DNA from: Chara braunii
Taxonomy: Eukaryota > Streptophyta > Charophyceae > Charales > Characeae
Direction of reading: 5' to 3'
Assembly: GCA_003427395.1 (NCBI GenBank)
Contig: BFEA01000573.1
Location: forward strand, 499,527 to 530,437
Length of the DNA stretch: 30,911 nucleotides
Part shown: piece by piece, positions 17,653 to 28,438 of the stretch
How the letters are laid out: each line of letters opens with the position of its first letter
Numbering within the stretch: position 1 is the stretch's first letter
Position numbers and translations under genes: made by a program
Notes under the pieces: model-generated
What the model was told of the DNA's origin: nothing
Database searches by the model: none
The model's input: the letters and a program-made list of their open reading frames with translations, nothing else

Positions 17653-19120
17653 GGATCTTGGGTGCCAGTCCCGCCCCCACTGCACCGCGCCCCAAGGCAA
17701 AACGTGGCGCGGCTCCAATCCAGCCACGAAAACAGTTTGTAATTGCACTTCAGGCAACCCCGCGAATACAACACACCCCCACGCGCTCGCTACCGCAGTC
17801 CCGCGTCCTCAGGACATGACAGATAAACAGATAAGGGAGATAAAGATAAAATAGCAGCAGTGTCGAGGAACAGCGGGGCTGTTGGCGCCTCGCCAGCTCC
17901 GCGGGTCGGGCCCTCCACCGCGCCCGCCAACAAAACCGAGGGGGATAGCCCTGGCGGCCCTCAACCCCATCGGTTCCTTTCTCGACGCTCCGCCGCAGTT
18001 GTTGCGCCAATGCCCGCTGGTCTCGATCCCCGAACCTCCGTAGTAGTAGTCCGATGTCGTAACCTATAGGGCTAAACCCAAGCCTTGTGTCGACAGGCTC
18101 GAATTTATAGACAAAGCGGTCGCGCATGGTGCTCCGGTCCCAGGAATCGCCATGGCCACTCTTCGGCCTGCCCCTGCACGCACGGTCGCCGAAAGTCGCC
18201 TGCCTACCATCCGTGCCGCGGCTAGCCCTGCGCGCCATCCTACCCCGTCCTATTTACCGCGCAAGGTCGTACCGCCGGTGTCGATACCGTCGTCCGGTTA
18301 GACGTACCAATCAACAGAAAATATCTCAAAATCCTGCTTAATCAAAAATAAATAAATATTAATAATATCATTAAACAGAACGACCAATGTCCGCGCCGGA
18401 TTTATGATCAACAACAGAAAAGAATCACGCGCGCCTCCAACCTGCGTGCCCACGCACTCTCTATTGTAGCCAACCTCCCAGTCAACGTAATAACAGACCC
18501 AGCCGCGCCTAGCGCGGTATACCTGGACTTTAAACCGAACTATTTTCTGTCACATGCAAAAACCAGGGTGGATACCCTTGTAAGGGTATTCACACCGACA
18601 ACGCGATTAATAAATGTTGACGTCGTTTCTTTTGGTTCGGTTTTAGATCTTTTGGGCGAGGACATCGCGCGGAAAAATTGCTTCGTTCTTTTTTGAAATT
18701 CCTCTTGAATCTTTTTCGAATTTTGTCGCGCCCCCAATGGCTCTCGGAATATCGGACTTTCCTTCTGGAATTCGTGCTTTTTGCTTTTTCACATTAGGCG
18801 CCTTTTGTTTACGCGCTTCTTCATGCAGCTGCAACGGTACTCTGTTAGTGGGCGCCCTTAATCGTATGTGTAACTGTAATTTTGGGCGGGCGCCATTGTA
18901 ACTGTATCTCTCTTCTTGCACTTCGTCTCTCCCAGACTTCCGCCCTCCCTCTCTTTCTTTTGCTGAAATTTTGTAAGTCGCGGCTTGCATGCTCGGATTG
19001 ATGGGTGGAGAAGGGTTATGTCCCCCAAGCCGAGGCCTATCATGCAGAACGCGGGCGTTCCCTCTCTAATCCTCACTCTAAGTCCTGGTAACTCCGTGTT
19101 CTTCGCGCATGCATGCACGC

Positions 19121-19127
19121 TATAAAT
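19121..19127 (+). promoter_or_regulatory. TATA box of the 5' LTR
   Basis: TATAAAT, preceded by GCATGCATGCACGC and followed by TTCGGCTGCGCG. It is conserved with its surroundings at 29949-29955 in the right LTR, as expected for an LTR promoter. Transcription would start roughly 30 bp downstream, near 19150. Confidence 0.65.
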
Positions 19128-19217
19128 TTCGGCTGCGCGATTAGTCAGCTCTCTTAACCCGTTGTTGGAAGCTCGGGGTTGCGCCATCAGGAAGGGTTGG
19201 CACACGAGCGAAGTAAG

Positions 19218-19226
19218 AGGTGAGTA
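19218..19226 (+). promoter_or_regulatory. Candidate 5' splice site in the LTR leader
   Basis: AG/GTGAGTA, a full consensus plant donor, lies about 95 nt after the TATA box and is followed by T-rich sequence. It is identical in the right LTR at 30046-30054. A spliced LTR leader would let the ribosome bypass part of the long leader before gag; the acceptor is not identified. Confidence 0.35.
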
Positions 19227-20689
19227 GAGTCGGAGTTGGGTGACCCGACGGGCTGGTGCCGAACGCGCGGGATTGACGTGGGCCACGACGGACTGTGGGC
19301 ACGGGCGAATCCGACGGGTGCGGGAGGACTAAGCGGGGTGACAACTTCGTGGGTTGGTGCGTGACGACGGACTGTCCGCATCGAAGAGAGAGAGAGAGAG
19401 GAGACGAGAGTTAAGGTTGATGGACGTGGATTTGCTGTTTCTTTGTCTCTTCTCCCTCTTCATCTGTGTACATACATTTTGATTGCGGCTCCGGGCGGTT
19501 TGCCCGTTCTTATCTTCATTTCGGCTCTCTGAAATCTGGACGTGGGTTCTTGCTCATACCTGTCCTTGCGATGGCATTATGTGTATGATTGTCGAATGTA
19601 TGGATGCATGAATGTTATGCCTGCTTGCCTATCTTTTTGCGGAGAATCCCTGCCCTTGCTTTTTGTTTGTGCCGAATCTTTGCTTGCGCCGGATGCAGCG
19701 ATAGAGGGGATAAGAATCTAGCCCCGATATGGATTTTGTTCTCGTTTTTGCTTGTCCCACGATGAGGTTGTGGTATGGTCGCATCTTGCATAGCCGAAAC
19801 TTACGAAGCAATTAGGCGATCCGAAGTCCAAACCCGCGAGCGCCGCACGAGAACACATGTAAACGCGATCTGGGTCGCGCCCTTACCCGCATTCCCGTGC
19901 GTCGACTCGCTCACCCCGAAAGGAATCCTCGGCGGAACCATCATCCCGTACGAGCACGCTGAGGCGCCACCAAGCCGGCCTGTCCTACACGTGCTCGTAC
20001 GCGGTGACGATATCCCGACCCGCGCTATCCCATCTGCAATGATAGCATGGCGCGATCTTGGGGCTCAGACTCGTCCTATGACCTGGATTATTTCACCCCT
20101 ATAATAAACGAGCTCATAAGGACGCGATACCCTTGTCACACGGAAAATCGGCTATGTCCGCGGGAATTCCATTGTGCCACTACTAGTGACCCTCGGTGCT
20201 CCGATTTCCCTTCCCCCGACCACACCTACTACTTCACCCACCCGGGATTCGTTGAGATCACCACTAGTTTCCCTCCTTTCCGCCTCCTTTTCCCGTATCA
20301 TCAACTCAGTGTCGTCCCGTGGCCGGTCATAGCCCCCTATTGGCCCAACACGTTTTGCGTAAGCTGCCGACGCAGCAGCGCACAAAGACCCCCGGAATTC
20401 CGAAGGCCCAACCCAACTACGCGGCGGCTTGCGCCACGTGGCGGCCCCCGACGGCCTGACTTTTCAGGACCATCTCCTCCCCGGAGGAATTTTCTCGTAA
20501 CCCGTCGCCCGTAGTGTCCCGGCCCCTTCGGACTGTGAGGCCCTTGCGCGCGTACCCGCCCCCCCGTTCGCCTAATTGCGTTCATACCCCTAAGACTCCC
20601 CCACTTCCCTAAAAAATCCTTGGCACACCCCTTTTCGCACTTCCAGGCCTACACTCCACTCCGATCAGGAAGTCGCGTTGGGTGTGAGG

Positions 20690-20703
20690 TTGGTATCGGA
20701 GCC
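20690..20703 (+). promoter_or_regulatory. Primer-binding site, initiator tRNA-Met type
   Basis: TTGGTATCGGAGCC matches the usual plant PBS (TGGTATCAGAGCC, complement of the initiator tRNA-Met 3' end) with one difference. It fixes the inner end of the 5' LTR at about 20689-20690, about 155 bp before the gag ATG. Confidence 0.82.
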
Positions 20704-20844
20704 CGACACGTGGCTAGGGTCTTAGGATTGATAGCACGTTAATTAGGCGACCTGGCTAACCGTGGGCGACCTCGCCCTCGAAACGCGCACAGACGCGACC
20801 CTATCGTCACCAGAAGCAGATCGACTAACCGACGAGCAGCCAAT

Positions 20845-22184
20845 ATGGCTGCCAATGTGCAAGATCCGGTTCCGCAGTAAAATGCTAATCTACCTAATCA
20901 ACCTGCCCCACGAGCACGAGCTCCCATGATGCCACCTGATCTCTATTTGTTCGATCCCGCGCACCATTTCGCAGGAGCATGGTTGGCCATACTTAGAGCC
21001 CAAGAGTATACTGACAACGAAGCACAGATCAACATTCCGGCTCGAATGGGAGGATGCGCCCATCATTGGTTTAGTACCTATGTATGGGTGGATCTCCCGA
21101 CCTTCGAAGGGGACTTTATGAACCGATTCGATTATGTCCACCCCGAGCAAGCATTGTACATGATCAAGGATCGAGTGCAAAAACCGCTCGAATCCGTTGC
21201 GGAATATCGAAACCGGTTCTACAGAATGTTCGTAAAAACTGAGCGAGGTGAGCAAGTCGGGAGAGATTTGTTCATTGACGGACTCCGCAGTCGAACGATA
21301 AGGGCAAAGTTGCGAAAGCAATTTTCCCCCATCACTCATACGGTATGGCTGCTGCGGAAGAAATGGCACGGAAGTTCGCGGCGAACTTCCTGGAAGGAGA
21401 AGATTACCCTAGAGACGGAGATTCGACCGAGCTCGCTCGAGCCAGAGCAGAGCTGGCTGCTTTACAGAACAAATTTGAAAACATGGGGTTCGTATCAGGA
21501 CCTGTCACCTATATGGAATAGATAGGCCCCAAACGAGTAATCCTAAGTGAGACTCTGAGCATCTCTGCTCCTATAATGCCCCCGCCCGTCAGGGCACTAC
21601 CCCCGCCACCGGTTGAGGCGCCTGCACGATCAAACGAATCGGCTGCCATTTTCGAACTAACCAAAACCTTGATTAGCTTGATCCAGGAAAGCAAAAAGGA
21701 GCAGCGAGAGCACAATGCTAGGCTAGAAGCCATGATGAGGAACATGCGACCCATTGCGGTGCGTGCCTCTCCGATGCAGCAAGGATTAGCCCCGGCCCTT
21801 GCGCTCGGAGGAGTCGCGAACAATCTGAATGTCTGTTCCGCCTGTCATCAACCAGGCCATCTAGCCCGTGATTGCCCCCACCGACCCCCGCAACAACGAA
21901 TCGGAGTCGCGCCTATGGTTGCGGCCCCCATCGCCAACGGACCTGGACGAGTTGGAGCCCTGATGGAAGAAGTAGAAAGTGGGGGAAGTGCCCTGGCTAC
22001 CACGGAAGAGACCGCCGAACTGATCCCGCTAGACCAGTATGTGTCGCTAGGATATCCTGGGCTTGGAATGATCGGAACAATCAGACCAGCGCCAGAACCA
22101 AAGGAGGTGGCGGAGTGGCGACTGTCCCTAGGAGAAATGGAGTCAGGAGGACCCACCTTCGTCACAAGGAGATCGATGTATTAA
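20845..22184 (+). pseudogene. gag: gag, broken (gypsy element)
   Basis: Capsid/nucleocapsid protein of the plus-strand element. ATG at 20845 follows the PBS. TAA at 20878-20880 stops the frame after 11 codons, and the same frame then runs from 20881 with a typical retrotransposon gag core (AEYRNRFYRMF-type region, about 20926-21330). A frameshift near 21330-21342 moves to frame 0, where TAG at 21519-21521 interrupts again. From 21522 the frame is open, with a Pro-rich linker, a coiled-coil-like KKEQREHNARLEAMMRNM stretch and one zinc knuckle CSACHQPGHLARDC near 21835-21876. It ends at TAA 22182-22184. Stops of the CAA-to-TAA type suggest C-to-T decay. Confidence 0.9.
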
Positions 22185-25081
22185 ACATCATCCGATTTTT
22201 GGACCATCGGATTCCCCTTCCGATTGGTCATCTGCTCTCGATCTCCGAGCAAGCCAATGAGCGAATGTTACAGCATTGCAAAGCGAACCGAAAGCGATTC
22301 GCCCTTGTCCGAACCCCGAACGCGAAAGCCAAAAGCCCCGCGCCCGAAGAAAACCCCGCAAGTACTTCGGATCCGATACGAGTAGGTTTAATCCAGAAAT
22401 ATGATCATTTCCTGCGGATTAAACCAATTCCGTGGGGATCCGCCGAGTGTGATATAGAAATTTGGGGAATCTCTTACAATGCTATTATAGATTCGGGAGC
22501 GGTTGTGTTGGCTATCTCACTGAGGATGGTCGAAAGGGCAGGTAGGAAAAACGACCTGATCACGCTTTCTGAGAAAGATCAGCTCGTTTCGACTGACGAA
22601 GAAAAAATTAAAACCGTGGGAAGAATGACCAATGTCGCTTTCCGATTGGGTAAAGTGCGTGCGCTTGGGGATGTTGTAGTATTAGATGTCAATACTTACC
22701 GCGTTCTCTTCGGACTTCCCGCTCTTGTGGTGTTACGAGCAAACCTGGACTTCGAACGACGATCGATCATCCTCCGAAATACAGGAGGAAAACCCTACGT
22801 TGTGCCCATGCGATTGACCCTTCACACTACTATTAACGCGGTTCCCCGGGTTTCGCCGATCATGGCAGGGACTCTCCGCATGATCTCCTGGGAGAAATCC
22901 GTAGAAGGAGAGTCGTCGACAGATGATGCGGAAAGCAGTGACGAGGATGATCCGGAGATCTTGAAATTAGCACGACAACGTGTTTGTTACCCGCCGCCCA
23001 AAACGATAGCGAGAACGATGCAACTAACCAGCCGAAAGATTCAAAGGACCAAGGCGATGATCTTGGGTGAGCCCCTCGTGCAGATTTCGAGGATGGTCGA
23101 TTCTTTGGAACCCCCTCAAACTCTGTACGAAGGCATCACCCCTCTCCTCGCCCGGTACAGTGATAAAAAGCATTACTGTGACATTACGGCTCTACCCAAA
23201 TCCTTACTAACCTCGGCCAAAGAAGTGAGATTGTTACGCTTAGGGGCGGAAGCAAGCTCTCTGGAACCCCCTGGGCGTTTTGAAGCGGAAACCGACGGAC
23301 TGGGGATAAAGATCGCAACCAAGGAAGTGTCATGGCAGGATGTTTGTGACGGGATTACCCCGGAAGGACACATGGCAATCCGAGAAGAAGATGCTCAGAT
23401 GATGGTCACGGTGTTCTCCTGGCGATCGGATCATTCATTCATCTCGGCGCCTCCACCCGATTTGGTAAAACACGCGAACACGAAACAGATTGACGTTCGG
23501 ATCTGGGACCAACTTTTTGAACTACACGTTCCACAATACGTGCCGGATGAAATCCACTGGGTAATTGCAGACATTCTTACAGAATATCAAGGAGCGATTA
23601 GTGTGTCAGACACTGACATTGAGCTGTCGTTAGTAATCCAACACGAAATTCAGACAGGAAATCATTCCCCGATTCATTGCAAACCTTATCGTTATTCCTT
23701 GATTGAACGCAAAAAGGCTCTCAAACAAATTCGGGAGTTCGAAGCCAGTGGTTGGATTGAACCCGCTACTGGACCCTGGTCCTTCCCTCTAGTGTTAGTA
23801 CCGAAGAAGAACGGAGCGATTCGCATTTGCATTGATTATCGCAAGCTGAATGAAATCACGATCAAAGATGTGTATCCCCTCCCCCGGATTGATGATCTGT
23901 TGGATGCGATCGGATGCGCTAAATATTTCAGTAAGTTTGATATTCGGCATGGCTTCCATCATATTCTGGTAAGGGAAGAAGATCGGTCGAAGACAGCCTT
24001 TGTGTTGTTTGACGGCACGTGGCAATGGGCTCGGTGTCCGATGGGGATTTGCAATGCGCCTGCCACGTTCCAGCGGGCGATGAACATGACGTTTCAGAAC
24101 TTCGTCAGCAAGACACGACTGACGCAAGGAATGATTAACTTTTGTGTGATCGTGTACATGGGCGACATCCTGGTCTATTCGGAAACCTATCACGGGCACG
24201 CGCAACACATCGAATGGACATTGGGTGCACTGAGAGACGCTGGGTTCAAGATTGCGCTTGAAAAGAGCGAATTTTTCCTCTCAGAAATTTCGTTTTTAGG
24301 CTATGTCGTGACACGTGGAGGATTGCGGCCAGACTCGAGAAAAGTTGCGACGGTGAAGGAAGCTCCGGTTCGCACGTTACTGACACAGGTTCGAGCCTTC
24401 TTGGGACTAGCGTCGTACTACCGGCGCTTCATCAAGGGCTTTGCCACGATTGCATGACCACTAACGAATCTGTTACGGAAGGACCAGCCTCTCAGCTGGG
24501 ACGCGAAGTGCCAGCAGGCCTTTGCAACCCTCAAGGACACTCTGGCGACGACCCCTATTTTGATTCGACCAGACCCCTCGAAGCAGTTCATTTTCATCAC
24601 GGACTGGCAACCGGAAGTTATTTCTGCTATTCTAGCGCAGAAGGGGAACGATGGTCGCGAACACGTCATCGAGTACGCGTCACGAACCGTGCCGGATGAA
24701 CGAAGGAACGACTCAACACCTCAAGGCGAATGCTATGCAGTAGTCTGGGGAATCCAGCACTTCCATTCGTATCTCTACGGACAGAAGTTTTGCCTCGTGA
24801 CGGATCACGAGCCTCCCCTAGCTTTGAAGAAGCTCACCAACTACACGGGCATGATTGGCCGTTGGGCGGTGCGACTGCAAGAATACGACTTCGATAACGT
24901 CCATCGAAAGACGGAGCGACACGGCAACGCGGACGGGCTGACACGCCTGCATCGACCTTCCGAGGTACCAAAGGGCGAGGAAATTACACCGTGGAAGGAG
25001 CTGGACCTCACCAACGAGCCTAAGTACGGACAAGTGGCAGTTCTCCCACGTGGCAAGAAGCAAAACGGTGGCAATGGGTGA
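22163..25081 (+). pseudogene. pol: pol: protease, reverse transcriptase, RNase H (broken)
   Basis: Frame 2 takes over from gag (frame 0) near 22163-22184 by a -1 change with no slippery heptamer, so probably a lost base. Domains: aspartic protease with IIDSGA (DSG at 22490-22498); RT with RICIDYRKLNEITIKD near 23820, motif A KFDIRHGFHH near 23935, motif B CPMGICNAPATFQ near 24036 and motif C at 24155-24166; RNase H of the gypsy type from about 24550 (TDWQ, GECYAVVWG, TDHEPP). Motif C reads YMGD, so the first catalytic Asp is Gly and polymerase activity should be lost. TGA at 24455-24457 lies between RT and RNase H; the frame then continues to TGA 25079-25081. Confidence 0.93.
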
Positions 25082-26798
25082 CGGAGGTAACCCCACTACC
25101 CCTCTCTCCCCCCCTTCCTCTTCGTCTTTCCTCTCCCTGCCTGACGAATTTTGGTATTTTTGTGAAGCTATCTCCCGCGTATACTCGGTCCCCACGTGTC
25201 CTAACGGGGAAGGGTATGTCGATTGGAGATTGTCGACTGTGCGTCGCACGAGCCCATGGCCCGTGCATCCAATACAGAAACGATAGTAAACCGTGGCTGT
25301 GCCCCTTGTGCCGGACCGACAAGATTCCGACCGAGGCTCGCTTTTTGGACGCCACGTCAGAAGGGTTGGAAAATACCCGAAAGTTTAGGAGGGCTGAAGT
25401 ATGGACGGATATTGTCTTAATTGCCACCCTAGTAGGTAACCCCCTCCAGGATTTCACCAAGGAAGATTGGAGGAGGGCCAACGAAAGGGCTCGGGATTAT
25501 CGATGGAAAGAAGGCAGATTAGAAAAACGAAAAACGGGCGGCAGTGGGATTTGGATGGTAGTGCCGCATCCGTTCATGCGGTATGACTGGGTTAAGACGG
25601 CAACACGAGGAAACTACGGCTCATTTTGCCGTACGAATCACAGAGTCCGCTATCAACAAAAATGAGTGGTACTAGTCCAATATCCGCGACGATGTGAAGT
25701 ACATTGTCGCCAACTGTCAAGTCTGCGCCGCTGATAAAGCGTCGATTCAGCCACCAAGGTCGATAGTGCCCACGGTTGTTGAACGGCCATTTCAAAGAGT
25801 AAGCATGGATACTACCAACATAGTAGTGCCCCCTGGCCCTAATAGTTGCGAATATTCAGTCCTGTTGGTATTTGTCGACCATTTATCAAAATGGTTCGAG
25901 GCGTATCCTTGTCGCACGCGACAAGCCACGGAGATCGCGCAATATGTCAACCGTTTCCTCGGGATGCATCAGGATACCGAAGAGATCCTGACCGACAATG
26001 GGGCTGAATTCAGGGGAGAGGTATTAAGGAATCTGGTCCTACATGGCGTCGCCATACGGAACACTACACCCCACATGTCACAATCTAATGGACTGGTCGA
26101 AAACGCTAACCGGGTGATAAAGACAGCGTTGTGACGGAACATCGCGGCAAGGGATCCGAGACCCTGGCCCGATATCGTCGATCACATCTTGGCGGTCCAT
26201 CGCGGAACGCCCCACGAATCAACGGGGCTCAGCCCCTTCCAATTAAGGACCAATAGTGTCTCTTGCGTTTCGATACCAAGCCTCCCGGATGAGTCTACGT
26301 TGAACCGACGGTCCACTAGGGCTACGGCTCGGGATAAGGCCAAACGGCACCTAGAGTTAATGGAAAGGTCGCTGCCCAGGCGCCCGAAAGCGACAGAAAA
26401 TGACCGAACTAGCCCAGGGCCGACAGGTTCTAAGCTACGAGGCCCGAAATGGGAATGCGGGTCCACGGCCCCAGTACAAATTGGGGGACGTGGTGCAGGT
26501 GAGGAAATGTGCTCGCCAGGGTAAGCTAGCGCCACGATTCTTCGGACGATATCGCGTGATCAAGCTCGGCCCCAACGGCGTGGACACCGTGCGTCTCGCC
26601 CCTGAAGTCTCCGGCAGTCGGTCGGCTCGTCCGATCACACGCCACGTGTCCTATCTTTGCCTCCTCCCCTCTGCTCCGTCTCCCTCTCCCTCGATCTCTC
26701 TTTCTGAGGAAGCCAACGACAACGGCTCGGACTCTCCGCCATCTCCCTCCCTTTCTTGCTCCCTCTCTGCCACCCCGTCACCCCCGCCATCGCCATGA
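25078..26798 (+). pseudogene. Integrase region of pol, with PHD-like Cys/His cluster (broken)
   Basis: It continues pol toward DNA insertion. Frame 1 (25078-25600) carries a Cys/His cluster at 25231-25311 (C-x2-C-x4-H-x2-C-x11-C-x2-C, Trp two residues before the last Cys pair) that resembles the second half of a PHD finger, then an RWEG-like pre-integrase stretch. Near 25600 the frame shifts to 2, giving the HHCC zinc region (HEETTAH at 25604 on, CQVC near 25727), interrupted by TAG 25673-25675. The catalytic core has D (MDTT), D (LTDNG) and E (GLVEN) with 34 residues between the last two. TGA 26132-26134 and a frameshift near 26396-26400 follow; the C-terminus has a GPY/F-like module (FFGRYRVIKLGPNG) and a Ser/Pro tail. 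The final TGA is 26796-26798. Confidence 0.9.
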
Positions 26799-27277
26799 GT
26801 TTCGCCATTGAGCGAGCTTTCAGTGATCAGTTGCTGATGCCACGGGGAGAGATCTCAGCCATCCGCCAAGTGCATCATTCGCGGATCAGCCCCGACTTCA
26901 TGCGCCTTGCGCAGTTCGTCTGCACTGCGGGTGTATACGGCGTGGCAGAGTTCCGATTCACGAGCAATCCCCAAGTAGTGGTGCTGGCCGAGGCAACGAC
27001 GTTCCAATGGCGAACGGCCCCGGGAATCAGCCACGTGTCTACCGTGATAGTCTTCGGCGGCGACATCACCGCCTTCGATCCGGCGCGGCAAGCCGCCATC
27101 AAAAGCACCTTGTACCGGTGGGGTCGCGATCTGGCCACTGATTGGGATCAACGGCTCACAAGGCACAGTGACGAGTGTTATCCTGTGGATGGCATCGAAG
27201 TCAACACGCTGCGCACGACGCTACGCGAGCCACCTGTCGTCCTCCCCGAACTTGCTCCCTTCCAGCCGCGCAGATGA
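26795..27277 (+). CDS. Accessory ORF x1, unknown protein
   Basis: 160 aa, intact. Its ATG overlaps the pol stop (ATGA at 26795-26798) and its own TGA overlaps the next ATG in the same way, so it sits in a tight translational chain. I recognise no family. It has alternating hydrophobic strands (AEFRFTS, VVVLAEATTFQW, STVIVFGGDITAF) followed by a likely amphipathic helix (ARQAAIKSTLYRWGRDLATDW) and an acidic SDECYPVDG turn. No membrane segment, signal peptide or metal cluster is seen. Parts look similar to x2 and x4. Likely an element-specific accessory protein; an env-like role is unsupported. Confidence 0.65.
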   Translation: MSFAIERAFSDQLLMPRGEISAIRQVHHSRISPDFMRLAQFVCTAGVYGVAEFRFTSNPQVVVLAEATTFQWRTAPGISHVSTVIVFGGDITAFDPARQAAIKSTLYRWGRDLATDWDQRLTRHSDECYPVDGIEVNTLRTTLREPPVVLPELAPFQPRR

Positions 27278-27717
27278 GTCGCGCGCCGATCTCGACGTTC
27301 TCTCCTCCCTCTCTCTTCCCCATCTTCTGGCAGTCCTCTCACTACCCTCGTCTCTCCTTCCGTCTGGAGCCACTGACAGTACCCATCGTTGATCCGGACC
27401 GTTGGTGGTTGTGGCGTGTGGAATTTGTCGAGCTCTCGTTTTGCCTGCTCCGAGTGGATCTGAACTGGACGTGGGAAGGTGATCAAAGGCCCGCGTCGGA
27501 GATTGTGGAGTTGCTCGTCATTCAGGCGTGGAGGACCAACGTGGCAGGAGATCTTCTGGGATTTGTCTTTGGAGCAGTGGATCGGGGAAACCGATCACAG
27601 ATCGTGCGTGAACTTATGATCGTGATCGCGCAATTGGCCGACGAACTCCCTCTCGACATCGTCTCAGAGCGACGAAGAACCCGTGCCACATACCCTCTCA
27701 AGGACTCTTGCCCTTAG
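27274..27717 (+). CDS. Accessory ORF x2, unknown protein
   Basis: 147 aa with ATG at 27274 sharing ATGA with the x1 stop. A Pro/Ser/Phe-rich N-terminus is followed by hydrophobic strands (WRVEFVELSFCLLRVDL, VELLVIQAW, LLGFVFGAVD) and a helix (RSQIVRELMIVIAQLADEL). The strand-turn-helix order matches x1. The last 30 codons become basic and unlike x1, while the next frame (x3) supplies a DEEPVP stretch resembling x1's end. This suggests a frameshift near 27660 within an originally longer x2-x3 protein (inference). Confidence 0.6.
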   Translation: MSRAPISTFSPPSLFPIFWQSSHYPRLSFRLEPLTVPIVDPDRWWLWRVEFVELSFCLLRVDLNWTWEGDQRPASEIVELLVIQAWRTNVAGDLLGFVFGAVDRGNRSQIVRELMIVIAQLADELPLDIVSERRRTRATYPLKDSCP

Positions 27718-28438
27718 CCTCCAGTGGTCGGCTTATATCAAGGAGCGCTGGGCGGACGGCCGTTTTCCCTCCCGTAGCGAGTACCTGGACGTCCACAGCC
27801 TGACTAATCCCCGCTTCTTTCGGCAACCAACGGCGTTCGAGTGGGCGGCGCTGAGAGCAGAAGAGGAGGCCGAAGAGGAATCGGAAGGAGAATTGAGGAG
27901 AGAGGCCGGGGAAGCAGCGGCCCGATCGGTCGAGGACGAGGAAGAACAGTGCGAAGCAGAAGAAGAGTCGGCGGAAGCTGAAGAAGAAGAAGAAGAAGCA
28001 GAGGAGGAGACTTCGGAGGAAAAGAAAGAGGCCTATAGCGAGTACAGCGAGGGCGAGCAAAGTGAGGAGGAGGACGAAGACGACGAAGAAGTGGAAAGCG
28101 GGGACGACCAGGAGCCAACGCATGACAAGCTCGAGTGGGTGCCAGGACCGGATCGGCGAGAGGAGAACCCGGAGGCTGCTGCGCAGCGCAAGAAAGAGAT
28201 CGCGGAAGGAAAGCGGTTGGCGATCGATCCCGCACCGAACGATCCTTTCAAGGATCCCGATCCGCCCAAGCCGAAACATGGAGACCTTGCTGCCACGACC
28301 TTGGGAGGCGCGACGACAAGGCGCCGATCCCGATCACGATCCACGTCCCCCTCCGCCTCCGCCCGTCCCCCAATTCGTCAACGTGTCAATGAGGGGCTTA
28401 GCCCTTCGTCCCCGATCCATATACCACCATCCCCTTAG
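27626..28438 (+). CDS. Accessory ORF x3, acidic protein without its own ATG
   Basis: The frame is open from 27626 (after TGA 27623-27625) to TAG 28436-28438 and contains no ATG at all, so it must be reached from x2 by frameshifting, from a non-AUG start, or it is the severed 3' half of x2. Residues from about 27855 to 28110 are mostly Glu with Ser and Ala, forming a long acidic, probably disordered or coiled region. A KP/DP-rich stretch and an RS-rich tail (RRRSRSRSTSPSASA) follow near 28320-28360. The composition recalls nuclear or nucleic-acid-associated low-complexity proteins; no domain is recognised. The opposite-strand Leu/Phe/Arg frames here are shadows of the Glu codons. Confidence 0.5.
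   Translation, partial: SRNWPTNSLSTSSQSDEEPVPHTLSRTLALSLQWSAYIKERWADGRFPSRSEYLDVHSLTNPRFFRQPTAFEWAALRAEEEAEEESEGELRREAGEAAARSVEDEEEQCEAEEESAEAEEEEEEAEEETSEEKKEAYSEYSEGEQSEEEDEDDEEVESGDDQEPTHDKLEWVPGPDRREENPEAAAQRKKEIAEGKRLAIDPAPNDPFKDPDPPKPKHGDLAATTLGGATTRRRSRSRSTSPSASARPPIRQRVNEGLSPSSPIHIPPSP

Larger units (their letters stand above)
16876..18600 (+). repeat. 1.7-kb LTR-type module, copy B
   Basis: Near-identical partner of 2800-4515. Here it leads directly into the LTR core at 18604, so it is probably the U3 part of the 5' LTR. The corresponding place in the right LTR (29276-29395) holds about 120 bp of unrelated sequence with a T9 run. Module B therefore marks either an insertion in, or a replacement of, one LTR's U3, or two LTR subtypes brought together by recombination. 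It carries the same minus-strand tRNA-like and U6 segments as copy A. Confidence 0.82.
18604..20690 (+). mobile_element. 5' LTR core of the gypsy element
   Basis: 18604-20104 is repeated at 29396-30911 (beyond which the window ends), starting ATTAATAAATGTTGACGTCG. The two copies are highly similar but differ by indels: about 45 bp extra in the right copy near 29587-29631, about 14-16 bp extra in the left near 19790-19805, and 8 bp near 18930. The left copy must extend to the PBS at 20691, making the core about 2.1 kb. Features inside are a TATA box (19121), a splice-donor match (19220), a GA microsatellite (about 19385-19402) and a T-rich stretch (19430-19760) like a plant leader intron. No coding function is assigned; open frames are short. 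Confidence 0.85.

Noticed and set aside
19775-20514. ORFs of 109 and 155 aa in the LTR/leader as genes
   Set aside because: They lie in LTR sequence before the PBS, and the matching segment of the right LTR does not keep the same frame because of an indel near 19790-19805.
22140-22190. Programmed -1 frameshift between gag and pol
   Set aside because: No X XXY YYZ heptamer or downstream pseudoknot was evident, and many other random lesions in this copy make a lost base more likely.
27698-28279. Leu/Phe/Arg-rich ORFs on the minus strand opposite x3
   Set aside because: They are the antisense of GAA/GAG and Ser codons in the acidic x3 region and have no start context or homologous feel of their own.
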